This document shows positions 48,766-55,915 of a DNA stretch of 64,000 nucleotides, one piece after another. The notes under the pieces were generated by a model that was not told the DNA's origin, did not search any database, and saw only the letters and a list, made by a program, of their open reading frames with translations. Numbering within the stretch: the stretch's first letter is position 1; each line of letters starts with the position of its first letter. The stretch is from Streptomyces aidingensis (GTDB lineage Bacteria; Actinomycetota; Actinomycetes; Streptomycetales; Streptomycetaceae), in assembly GCF_900112355.1 (NCBI RefSeq), contig NZ_FOLM01000010.1:1-64000 (forward strand). The letters run 5' to 3'. The position numbers and the translations under genes are program-made.

Positions 48766-49290
48766 ATGAGCCAGCCCACGCCCTACGAGACCCCCGCCTA
48801 CACCATCACCACCGCCCCCGACACCCCCGGCACAGCCCTGACACCCGCCTCCGGCCACGCCCCGGCCCTGGCGCCCGGCACCCAGGTCGTCACCCTCCCC
48901 ACCGGCGAACACGCCCTCGCCCACCTCCACCCCGGGCCACCCGAACCCGCCCCGCCCCAGGCCGCCCAGCCCATCCCCGCCTGGGCCAAGGGCACCGCCC
49001 TCGTCACCGGCGCCGCAGGAGCCGGCATCGGAGCCGCATCCGCCGGCCTCTCCCTCCTCGTGCCCACCCTCACCAGCGCGGCCCCCGCCCTGGCGGCCCC
49101 CGCCCTGGCGGCTGCCGGCCTCGGTGTCGCCGCGGCCGGAGCCGGGATCGCCGCCGCAGCCCGAGCACTCCGCGCCCCCACCACCCCGACTGCTGACACC
49201 GGCCCCGACATCGCCGTCGCCACCGCCCACGGACGCGGCCCCCTCGGCCGCCGCATCACCGCAACCGCAACCGCCACCATCCGAAAGTAG
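48766..49290 (+). CDS. Ala-rich membrane protein
   Basis: The product is 174 aa from the ATG at 48766 after GGAGG; a longer frame upstream runs through the repeat cluster and is not used. The N-terminus is Pro/Thr-rich, and two hydrophobic stretches (GTALVTGAAGAGIGAASAGL; LAAPALAAAGLGVAAAGAGI) could span the membrane. Probably of spread or transfer type. Confidence 0.55.
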   Translation: MSQPTPYETPAYTITTAPDTPGTALTPASGHAPALAPGTQVVTLPTGEHALAHLHPGPPEPAPPQAAQPIPAWAKGTALVTGAAGAGIGAASAGLSLLVPTLTSAAPALAAPALAAAGLGVAAAGAGIAAAARALRAPTTPTADTGPDIAVATAHGRGPLGRRITATATATIRK

Positions 49291-49300
49291 GAGAACCGCC

Positions 49301-49468
49301 ATGCCCACCGACTACCTGGCCCAGTACCGGCAGGCCATCACCGACGGCAACCACGACTTCGCCCGCACCATCCTCACCACAGCCGTCAGCGCCGCCCAGG
49401 CCGGAGCCATCGGCCCCCACCAGATCCGGGCCCTGGTCGAAGAAGCCAAGGCCAACCCCCCGAAGTGA
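49301..49468 (+). CDS. 55-aa helical protein
   Basis: ATG at 49301 after AGGAGAACCGCC. DYLAQYRQAITDGNHDFART then ILTTAVSAAQAGAIGPHQIR. A strong ribosome site supports it. Function unknown. Confidence 0.5.
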   Translation: MPTDYLAQYRQAITDGNHDFARTILTTAVSAAQAGAIGPHQIRALVEEAKANPPK

Positions 49469-49491
49469 CCCCAGAGAGGAAACCAACCGCC

Positions 49492-49824
49492 ATGGGATGG
49501 ACCATCCCGCATATCGCCGGACGCACCAACCTCCGCCCCTACTCCTTCGTCGCCGACTCCCTGGACATCTTCCAGAAGTCGGCCCGCACCGACAGCGAGC
49601 GCGAAGCCCTGCGCGTACTGCGGGCCCCCATGACCCCGGGCCACCCCGACTTCAGCAACGGCTACCACCAGTACGACCCCGGCCAGGCCGCGCAAATCCG
49701 TGACGGACTCCGTAGCCTCCGCCTCGGGCTGTTCACCAGCAAGGACGTCAAGACCTTCCGGGACCAGCTCGCCGACGCCGCCGACAAGGCCGCCAAGTCG
49801 GGCCGCCCGTGGGAATGGGACTGA
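49492..49824 (+). CDS. Hypothetical protein
   Basis: The product is 110 aa; ATG after AGAGAGGAAACC. YSFVADSLDIFQKSARTDSE and GLFTSKDVKTFRDQLADAAD are helical. It is polar throughout and ends GRPWEWD. No family recognised. Confidence 0.5.
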   Translation: MGWTIPHIAGRTNLRPYSFVADSLDIFQKSARTDSEREALRVLRAPMTPGHPDFSNGYHQYDPGQAAQIRDGLRSLRLGLFTSKDVKTFRDQLADAADKAAKSGRPWEWD

Positions 49825-50228
49825 CCGTGCTGTTCCGCGACCCCGACCGCCGCGCCGCCCGCCGCTTCGCCAAGACGGCGAAGATCGGCACCACCTACTA
49901 CTACGCCGCCACCGTCCACCTCTACCCGCCCTTCGGGGACATGCGGCTCCTCGACACCATCGTCTTCGACCGCCGGCACATCCTCGACGGCACCCCCTCC
50001 CGGGGCGCCTTCTCCGCCGAGAGCTACTGGCTCACCTGCGGCCCGCTCTACGCCAACCGCAACGACCCCGCCATCCGCAACCTCAAGACCATCAAGGAGT
50101 GGGAAGCCGAAGCCGCCGCCCGCTCCGACGCCTACGCCCGCTCCGGAGCGCTCGACCGCGACCTCGCCAAACAACTCGCCGCCTACCGCACCAACCGCGA
50201 CAAAGCCCTCGCCACCGCCGCCCACTGA
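49809..50228 (+). CDS. Hypothetical protein
   Basis: The product is 139 aa from the GTG at 49809; starts at 49815 or 49827 (VLFRDPDRRAARRFAKTAK) are equally possible. YYYAATVHLYPPFGDMRLLD is beta-rich, and the C-terminus is a charged helix. No family recognised. Confidence 0.5.
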   Translation: MGMGLTVLFRDPDRRAARRFAKTAKIGTTYYYAATVHLYPPFGDMRLLDTIVFDRRHILDGTPSRGAFSAESYWLTCGPLYANRNDPAIRNLKTIKEWEAEAAARSDAYARSGALDRDLAKQLAAYRTNRDKALATAAH

Positions 50229-50294
50229 CCAGACGCCCAACCCCCGGCCCGCACCACACGGTGCGGGCCACCCGCACTGCGGAACAATGAGCAC

Positions 50295-50534
50295 ATGGAA
50301 CCCCGCCTCTACGCCGCCGCCCGGACCGGCACGACGCCCGAGGAGATCACCCGGGCCGTCTGCCGAGAGCTGGCCGACTACCTGGACGAGGAGCACGCCC
50401 TGTATGCGGCCACGCTCACCTCCAGCCGCAACGGCGCCCGCGATCCCGGCCCGGGTGACCACGCACACCTCGGCGCCATCACCCAGGCTGCGGAACTGAT
50501 GCGCCGCGTCGGAGACGAGAGGATGCCGTCATGA
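50295..50534 (+). CDS. 79-aa helical protein
   Basis: ATG at 50295. TTPEEITRAVCRELADYLDE, then LGAITQAAELMRRVGDERMP. Coupled to the next gene by ATGA. Function unknown. Confidence 0.45.
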   Translation: MEPRLYAAARTGTTPEEITRAVCRELADYLDEEHALYAATLTSSRNGARDPGPGDHAHLGAITQAAELMRRVGDERMPS

Positions 50535-50890
50535 ACCAGACCCCGCCACCCGACAACGCCGCCGCCATGGCAATGACCGCCTACACCCTCGGCCGCGCCC
50601 TCTACACCGCAGCCCTCCGCGGCGGCGTCTCGGAGACAGTCCGGGACCGGATGATGAAGCCACGCCCCGGGGACCTGGTCATCGAGGTCACCGCCTTCCA
50701 CACCCAGCTCGACCCGGACGGCATCGGCCGACTGGTGAGTATCCAGGGAACGCCCGAGATGCCGGAGCGGTACGTCGTCGAACCGCTGCACCGGCCAGGC
50801 ACCCAGCAGGGGTGGCGGAACGCGACGTTCGCGGCGGTGCCGGACCAGCCGAGTGCGGAACGGTGGGCCGAAGGAGGGGAGCCGTCATGA
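50531..50890 (+). CDS. Hypothetical protein with small barrel-like core
   Basis: The product is 119 aa. MMKPRPGDLVIEVTAFHTQL followed by DPDGIGRLVSIQGTPEMPER resembles KOW/SH3-like phage and Streptomyces small proteins. Coupled on both sides. Confidence 0.5.
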   Translation: MNQTPPPDNAAAMAMTAYTLGRALYTAALRGGVSETVRDRMMKPRPGDLVIEVTAFHTQLDPDGIGRLVSIQGTPEMPERYVVEPLHRPGTQQGWRNATFAAVPDQPSAERWAEGGEPS

Positions 50891-51201
50891 ACCTCGACGA
50901 GATCATCCGCCGCACCAACCGAGACGGCCAGCACACCGTGCACGACTACCGGACCCAAACCCTCGGCCACGCCTGCACCGTCAACCGGCGCATCCACGAC
51001 GGCCACTACAACGTCACCGGCTTCGGCCCCATCCTCGGCCCACGCCCCAGCATCGGCGACTACGTCATCATGCCAGGCAGCACCGGCGGCCTGTTCTGCG
51101 GCAGGATCGAAACCCTGGACCTGCGCATGAACCCCGACGACATGTGGTTCGCCACCATCAGCAAGCAGCCCGACCCGCCCTGGATGAAGGACCCCGAATG
51201 A
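50887..51201 (+). CDS. Hypothetical protein
   Basis: The product is 104 aa. DEIIRRTNRDGQHTVHDYRT, then PSIGDYVIMPGSTGGLFCGR and IETLDLRMNPDDMWFATI; beta-rich, possibly barrel-like and related in style to its upstream neighbour. A 15-codon frame (51198-51245) overlaps its end. Confidence 0.5.
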   Translation: MNLDEIIRRTNRDGQHTVHDYRTQTLGHACTVNRRIHDGHYNVTGFGPILGPRPSIGDYVIMPGSTGGLFCGRIETLDLRMNPDDMWFATISKQPDPPWMKDPE

Positions 51202-51225
51202 CCGACACCCTGATCGAGTTCTTCC

Positions 51226-51618
51226 ATGACCGCGCCCGACCCTGACAAGGACCTGGACGCCTGGATCAGCGAGCACCTCGCCCGGCCCGAGGTCGCCGCC
51301 CGAATGCACGACGAGCTCCTCGCCACCCTCCATGCCGACCGGAACCAGCCCCCCGAACCGCCCCCGGCCACCACGATGCCCATGCCGGAGTTCCCCCGCT
51401 TCGGCGTGGCCCGGTACCGGTGCCCGCGCGGCTGCGGATGGTCGCACGACGAACCCACCGACCCCGGTCCGTCCGCGCTGATCCCCCCGGCCGACCCCCG
51501 GGAACTGGGCGCGATGCTCACGCTGAACGCGGAGGCGCGTAGCCTGGCGTACCAGGCCCGGGTGGAGGCGGCCATCGCCCGGCACTACGCCGAAACACAC
51601 CCCGGAGCCAGCCCATGA
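51226..51618 (+). CDS. Hypothetical protein with CxxxC motif
   Basis: The product is 130 aa. N-terminal helix (DLDAWISEHLARPEVAARMH); RYRCPRGCGWSHDEP is a Cys/His site; the C-terminal LNAEARSLAYQARVEAAIAR is helical. Similar proteins are frequent in Streptomyces plasmids and phages without function. Confidence 0.5.
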   Translation: MTAPDPDKDLDAWISEHLARPEVAARMHDELLATLHADRNQPPEPPPATTMPMPEFPRFGVARYRCPRGCGWSHDEPTDPGPSALIPPADPRELGAMLTLNAEARSLAYQARVEAAIARHYAETHPGASP

Positions 51619-52127
51619 CCGACGATCCGACCGCCGCTCTGATCGCCTTCATCCGCGGCCGCCTCGACGAACGAGAGCAGCGCGCCCAGCGCCAGCGCCG
51701 TGTACGGGACTTCTACCGCGAGCCGTGCCCCCGCTGCGGGCGCCCCGCCGATGGCTTCGGCAGCGCCATCGACGAGGGCGCCGCCGCCCGGATCACCCAC
51801 CAGGGCGACCCGCTCGGGTGCGCGCTCACCGCCGAGGAGTGGGCCGCGTTCGGTGACGGCGGACCCACCCCGGAGGCCACCGCGCAACTGCGGGAGACCG
51901 AGGTCGACCGAAGCCTGCTCCAGGAGTACCAGAACCTGCTGAGCGCCCAGCAAGAGAACGCCCGCGAGACCGCAGAACAAGGCGAACACGACACCCTCCG
52001 CGGCGAGGCCGACTACATCGCCGCCGGCCTCCGCGTACTGGAGCGATGGGCGTGGCGCAAGGCCGCCATCTGGGCAGACCACCCTGACTACCAGCCCGCA
52101 GCGGACACCACAATCCCCGAGAGTTGA
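51615..52127 (+). CDS. DUF6221-like protein
   Basis: The product is 170 aa. It begins DDPTAALIAFIRGRLDEREQ, the common N-terminus of the DUF6221 group of Streptomyces element proteins. EPCPRCGRPADGFGSAIDEG is a Cys insertion, and the C-terminal part has AADYIAAGLRVL-like helices. Function unknown. Last gene of the transfer module. Confidence 0.6.
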   Translation: MTDDPTAALIAFIRGRLDEREQRAQRQRRVRDFYREPCPRCGRPADGFGSAIDEGAAARITHQGDPLGCALTAEEWAAFGDGGPTPEATAQLRETEVDRSLLQEYQNLLSAQQENARETAEQGEHDTLRGEADYIAAGLRVLERWAWRKAAIWADHPDYQPAADTTIPES

Positions 52128-52179
52128 CGCCCTCACCTGCGCCAACGTATCGTGACGTTGAATCGGCAGACTCGCGCCT

Positions 52180-52204
52180 AGGGCCACCCCCACCGGGTGG
52201 CCCT
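52180..52204 (+). terminator. Terminator hairpin
   Basis: AGGGCCACCC pairs with GGGTGGCCCT over a 5-nt loop, followed by TCGTCGTT. It ends the transfer module transcript. Confidence 0.7.
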
Positions 52205-52227
52205 TCGTCGTTCCCGGGGAGGTGACC

Positions 52228-52470
52228 ATGCCCCCCATCCTCATCGACATCAAAGCCGCCGCATGGCAAGCCGGCAGACCCGAATCCACCATCCGCTGGT
52301 GGGCCCACACCGGCCGCATCACCACCCACCGCCTCGGACCCGGCCGCGGCCAAGTCCGCTACGACGCCGACGAAATCCCCATCGCCGTCCGCGACGAACA
52401 CAACGCCGACGTCATCCTCGTGCCATGCAAGCCGCCCCCACTCCCGGAACGGCAGCCCGCCGCTGCCTGA
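52228..52470 (+). CDS. MerR/excisionase-type DNA-binding protein
   Basis: The product is 80 aa from the ATG at 52228, placed after GGGGAGG. AWQAGRPESTIRWWAHTGRI followed by QVRYDADEIPIAVRDEHNAD is a helix-turn-helix with wing. It stands at the border of transfer and virion modules and may control late genes. Confidence 0.65.
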   Translation: MPPILIDIKAAAWQAGRPESTIRWWAHTGRITTHRLGPGRGQVRYDADEIPIAVRDEHNADVILVPCKPPPLPERQPAAA

Positions 52471-52476
52471 ACCCCG

Positions 52477-52800
52477 CGCCCCCATCCCCTCGGGGCGCGG
52501 CCGGTGCCCTTGGCCCTCCCCACGCCGGGCACCAGCTCCCCGCCCCCAGGGGTGGCGGCGGGGAGCACAACCCTCTCTCCCGCTGCCCGGCGATGGGGCA
52601 GAGAGCCTCCCTGGGGCCGTGTTCGAGCCCATGCGCGCGCAGCGACCGGGCAGCGGGCACCAGCCCATGGCTCCGACGACCGATGGACACCACAGGCACC
52701 AACCGATCAAGACCCCGCGTCGGGCGACCGACACGGAACACACCATCCGGCAGGGTGGGCGGGAGACGGTGGGGCGCCCGAAACCGAGGGCGCCCCACCG
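52477..52800 (+). terminator. Hairpins in a 387-bp gene-free stretch
   Basis: Between 52471 and 52857 I support no gene. GCGCCCC...GGGGCGC folds at about 52477-52500, right after the HTH gene. CGGTGGGGCGCCC (52767-52779) pairs fully with GGGCGCCCCACCG (52788-52800). The second is a strong terminator-like element ahead of the 52858 gene. Confidence 0.6.
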
Positions 52801-52857
52801 TCACAGAACAGCAACACCCCCCACACCACGACACCCAGTTCGGCATCGTGGGGCGGC

Positions 52858-53352
52858 ATGACACACCCGCAACAGCCCACCCCGCCCGGACAGTGGAAAC
52901 CCGCACCGCCACCCCGGAAGAACCGCTGGCCCCTCATCATCGGCCTCGGCATCTTCCTCGCCTTCGCAGCCTTCGGCGGCATCCTCGAACTCACCGGCAA
53001 CAGCGACGACGACACGTCCGCCGGCCAAGACACCACCGAGACCCCGCCGAAAGACGTCCCCGACTACACCGTCGTAAGCAAAGAGACCGAGGGCAACCAG
53101 CGCACCATCATCATCGAGGTCAACCACACCAAGAACCTCGACCTCATCTTCGAAGACGCCATCGCCGACCTCACCGACAACGCCGGCTACATCGTCCAAC
53201 TCAACTGCACCACCGGAGCAACCGAACACGTCGACAACCGCCTCGCCAACGGCTGGTACGCCATCGGCAACATCGGCAGGGCAACCACCGGCCTGGACGA
53301 CGGCGAGACAAAGTTCGAGATCAACGACGGCCGGAGTTGCCCCGCGACGTAA
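52858..53352 (+). CDS. Membrane-anchored extracytoplasmic protein
   Basis: The product is 164 aa; I chose the ATG at 52858, since upstream frame use would cross the hairpins. A Pro-rich cytoplasmic start is followed by one membrane helix (RWPLIIGLGIFLAFAAFGGI, about 22-42) and an acidic linker. A folded outer domain (YTVVSKETEGNQRTIIIEVN; YIVQLNCTTGATEHVDNRLA) carries two Cys residues. Anchored proteins of this kind in Streptomyces are often surface proteins; superinfection exclusion is one possibility. Confidence 0.6.
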   Translation: MTHPQQPTPPGQWKPAPPPRKNRWPLIIGLGIFLAFAAFGGILELTGNSDDDTSAGQDTTETPPKDVPDYTVVSKETEGNQRTIIIEVNHTKNLDLIFEDAIADLTDNAGYIVQLNCTTGATEHVDNRLANGWYAIGNIGRATTGLDDGETKFEINDGRSCPAT

Positions 53353-53372
53353 CCCCCGGGGAGGTGGTGGCC

Positions 53373-53744
53373 GTGGGCACCTGGCAAGAAGGCCCCACCT
53401 CCCGCAGGACCCACCCCAGACCCCAGGGATGGAAGACCCTCCGGCAGGAGATCCTCAACCGCGACCAGCACCGCTGCACCTGGATCGACGACGGCCAGCG
53501 CTGCACCGCCCGCGGCACCGACGTCGACCACATCGGCAACCCCAACGACCACACCCCGGACAACCTCCGCACCCTCTGCGGCCCCCACCACCGCCGCCGA
53601 ACAGCCCTCCAAGCCAGAGCCGCACGCGGAGAAACACCCCCGCGGAAACGCCCCCGCGACCCCCACCCAGGGCTGCTCACCACCGAGACAAGGCTCGACC
53701 GCATGCGGCGCGAAGCAGCGAAGCGTTACGAGCCGCCGTTCTGA
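53373..53744 (+). CDS. HNH endonuclease
   Basis: The product is 123 aa from the GTG at 53373 after GGGGAGG. WKTLRQEILNRDQHRCTWID, then VDHIGNPNDHTPDNLRTLCG and PHHRRRT carry the D-H...N...H residues of the HNH fold plus structural Cys. Small HNH proteins near terminase genes take part in cos cleavage and packaging in many phages, which suits this position at the head of the virion module. Confidence 0.88.
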   Translation: MGTWQEGPTSRRTHPRPQGWKTLRQEILNRDQHRCTWIDDGQRCTARGTDVDHIGNPNDHTPDNLRTLCGPHHRRRTALQARAARGETPPRKRPRDPHPGLLTTETRLDRMRREAAKRYEPPF

Positions 53745-53945
53745 CCTGCATGCATGCCGCACAGGGGTGGGGGGTGACCCACCCCTCCCCCCACGCGGGC
53801 CCACGGTGCGGCATAGCCGGTCGCGGTGGGTACGGGTCTCCCACCTGGGGCGATGTCGGAGGGTGATTGACCTTCTGCGGCGCTCACGGATGGTGGTGCA
53901 GGTCGGTGGCTCTACTCGTAACGCGTCATGGGGTAGACTGGGGGC
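53745..53945 (+). promoter_or_regulatory. Intergenic region upstream of primase-polymerase gene
   Basis: GGGGTGGG/CCCACCCC hairpin at 53764-53785 follows the HNH gene. A TTGACC at about 53868 and a TAGACT at about 53934 resemble promoter hexamers but are too far apart to pair. The region may also hold the cos or pac site. No gene is seen. Confidence 0.35.
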
Positions 53946-54557
53946 ATGCAGGTTACGGAGCGTGCGGGTTGCCGGAGGTGCGGAGGTCCGCTGCCGGTGG
54001 CCGGGCGCGGTCCGGTGCCGGTGTTCTGCTCGGGGGCGTGCCGTCAGGCGGCGTACCGGGAGTGGAAAGCGGCTGAGGCGCTGCCGCAGGAGTTGACCGC
54101 GCGGCGCCGGTGGGTGCGGCGGGACGAGAGCAAGCGTCCGGTGCGTGCGGACAACGGGCGGCCGGCGTCGGTGACGAATCCGTTCGACCGCACGACGTTC
54201 CCGAAGGCGTCCCGCTCGCGGCACGGTGTCGGGCTGGGGTTCGTGCTGGACGCGGGTGACGGTCTGGTGTGTGTGGACCTGGACCATGCCCTCGGCACCG
54301 ACGGGCGGCCGCTGCCGTGGGCGCGGGAGATCCTGGACCGCTGCCCGCCGACGTTCGTTGAGGTGTCGCCGTCAGGGACGGGCCTGCACATCTGGGGGCG
54401 TGGCCGTGTGCGGCAGGGGCGGCGTATCCGCCGCGCGGACGGGGCGGGGATCGAGGTGTACGGGGACGGACGCTATATCGCGGTCGGGCGCCGGTTCGGT
54501 CGGGCGCCGCTGCGCGTGGCCGACCTGACGGAACTGGTGGCCGAGCTGACGGAGTGA
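53946..54557 (+). CDS. Primase-polymerase (Prim-Pol) domain protein with zinc finger
   Basis: The product is 203 aa. An N-terminal Cys cluster (CRRCGGPLP, FCSGACRQAAYREW) is followed by the Prim-Pol core: GLGFVLDAGDGLVCVDLDHA (catalytic Asp pair), FVEVSPSGTGLHIWGRG and GIEVYGDGRYIAVG. The domain is common in bifunctional primases of phages and plasmids; here no helicase domain is attached. It may prime element replication with the separate DnaB. Confidence 0.82.
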   Translation: MQVTERAGCRRCGGPLPVAGRGPVPVFCSGACRQAAYREWKAAEALPQELTARRRWVRRDESKRPVRADNGRPASVTNPFDRTTFPKASRSRHGVGLGFVLDAGDGLVCVDLDHALGTDGRPLPWAREILDRCPPTFVEVSPSGTGLHIWGRGRVRQGRRIRRADGAGIEVYGDGRYIAVGRRFGRAPLRVADLTELVAELTE

Positions 54558-54597
54558 GGCTTCCGGCGGGTGCTGCCCGTCGGGTTGTTGATTGAGG

Positions 54598-54620
54598 AGG
54601 GCCGCCCACGGCGGCCCTTT
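54598..54620 (+). terminator. Intrinsic terminator
   Basis: GGGCCGCC, a CAC loop and GGCGGCCC are followed by TTTGTCGT, 40 bases after the Prim-Pol stop. Confidence 0.8.
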
Positions 54621-54655
54621 GTCGTGTAGGCGCCCGCCGTTGATCCCGGCGGGTA

Positions 54656-54690
54656 GGAAGCCCCGGTGGTCTCCAGGCACCGGGGCTTCC
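54656..54690 (+). terminator. 13-bp hairpin before the GIY-YIG gene
   Basis: GGAAGCCCCGGTG pairs fully with CACCGGGGCTTCC over a 9-nt loop, ending 18 bases before the next ATG. It isolates the nuclease gene from upstream transcription. Confidence 0.65.
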
Positions 54691-54708
54691 GCATTCCCTG
54701 GAGGCTCC

Positions 54709-55464
54709 ATGTCCTGGAAGTGCAGAAATGACAGACGCTTCACCACGCTGCGGCACTACGCCGTGGTCTCCCTCGAGGGTGACGTCCCCAAGGTCTTGGG
54801 ATGCGTCGAGTGCGACTGGGGAGACCTTGTGGACGGAGGCCTGGAGGAAGACACAACCCCGGGGGAAGCTCTGCCCCGGCATCGGCCAGACCGATGCACT
54901 GCTCCTACTCAGTATGGCGCCCGGTGCCAGGCTCAGGCGTGGTCGAACGGCAGATGCCACCGCCATGACCGCGATTTCTGGGAGAGGGCATACAGGGGTT
55001 TCCGGTCTCCATGGAGCGCAATCTCGATGCCGGAGGCGTATCGCGAGGTATTCATCCGGGCAATCAGGGATGCCGGGCTCGTCGCTGACGAGCAGCAGGT
55101 GACCCGAGAGACTTTTGAGTCGGCGAGGAGCCGCCGTCACGGTTCGGTGGTCTACTTCGTGGAGCGCGAGGGGTTCATCAAGATCGGCACAACTAGGGAT
55201 CTCCGGGGGCGGTTGGCGGCATTGGAGCAGGGCGGCGTGCTGATGCCCGACGGCGTGCCGCCGGGGCCGGTCACACTGCTCGCCACCACCCTGGGAGACC
55301 GGGACGTGGAATCTGGCTATCACACCCGCTTCCGTCGTCAACGCGTGAAAGGCGAGTGGTTTCGCCCCAGCAAGGCGCTGCGCCACCTCATCGAAGACCT
55401 CCAGCGGGCTGAGCAGCAAGGGCGCCCAGACGTACTGGACGAGGCATTGGCTGCGATGGCATAG
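54709..55464 (+). CDS. GIY-YIG nuclease family (T5orf172-like) protein
   Basis: The product is 251 aa; ATG after TGGAGGCTCC. The N-terminal half has Cys/His clusters (GCVECDWGDL; RCTAPTQYGARCQ, NGRCHRHDRD), like phage zinc scaffolds. The C-terminal domain reads SVVYFVEREGFIKIGTTRDL, then RGRLAALEQGGVL and HTRFRRQRVKGEWFRPS, the T5orf172/Mug113 branch of the GIY-YIG fold. GC and codon bias are visibly lower than in neighbours, and the gene has its own hairpins, so it is probably a recent mobile insertion before the terminase genes. Confidence 0.8.
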   Translation: MSWKCRNDRRFTTLRHYAVVSLEGDVPKVLGCVECDWGDLVDGGLEEDTTPGEALPRHRPDRCTAPTQYGARCQAQAWSNGRCHRHDRDFWERAYRGFRSPWSAISMPEAYREVFIRAIRDAGLVADEQQVTRETFESARSRRHGSVVYFVEREGFIKIGTTRDLRGRLAALEQGGVLMPDGVPPGPVTLLATTLGDRDVESGYHTRFRRQRVKGEWFRPSKALRHLIEDLQRAEQQGRPDVLDEALAAMA

Positions 55465-55477
55465 GGGGTGAGTGGCT

Positions 55478-55915
55478 ATGGCCGGGTTCGGTCCCCCGCC
55501 GTCGGAGAACAAGCGGCGGCGGAACGCGGACACCTTCGAAGGCTTCGAGACCACCGTCCCCACCGACAGCGGCGAGGAACTGCGCGGCCCCGAGCTGCCG
55601 CACGCGGCGCTGTACGGGCCGCAGACCATCGCCTGGTACGACACCTGGCGCCGCTCCCCCCAGTCCGCGGCGTTCCTGCCCACGGACTGGCAGCGGCTGC
55701 TCATGCTCGCCCCGCTGGTGGACGCCTACTTCCTCGAACCCAGCACGAAGCTGCTGGCGGAGATCCGGCTGAACGAGGGCCTCCTCGGGGCGACGCACAC
55801 CGACCGGCTGCGGGCCCGTATCAAGGTGGAGGCGCCGAAGCCGAAACCCGCGGCCCCGCCGGCCGGGGTCGCTGACCTGACGTCGCGCCGTCGTCGGCTG
55901 ACCGATGCCTCGTGA
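55478..55915 (+). CDS. terS: Terminase small subunit
   Basis: The product is 145 aa from the ATG at 55478. It has a polar N-terminus, a helical core (AFLPTDWQRLLMLAPLVDAY, then LAEIRLNEGLLGATHTDRLR) and a Pro/Lys-rich tail. This resembles Streptomyces phage TerS proteins, and the stop lies inside the large subunit gene. It would recognise the packaging site. Confidence 0.75.
   Translation: MAGFGPPPSENKRRRNADTFEGFETTVPTDSGEELRGPELPHAALYGPQTIAWYDTWRRSPQSAAFLPTDWQRLLMLAPLVDAYFLEPSTKLLAEIRLNEGLLGATHTDRLRARIKVEAPKPKPAAPPAGVADLTSRRRRLTDAS

Noticed and set aside
54598..54690. tRNA gene between Prim-Pol and GIY-YIG genes
   Set aside because: The pairing regions are two simple hairpins; no T-loop TTCGA or anticodon arm can be formed.
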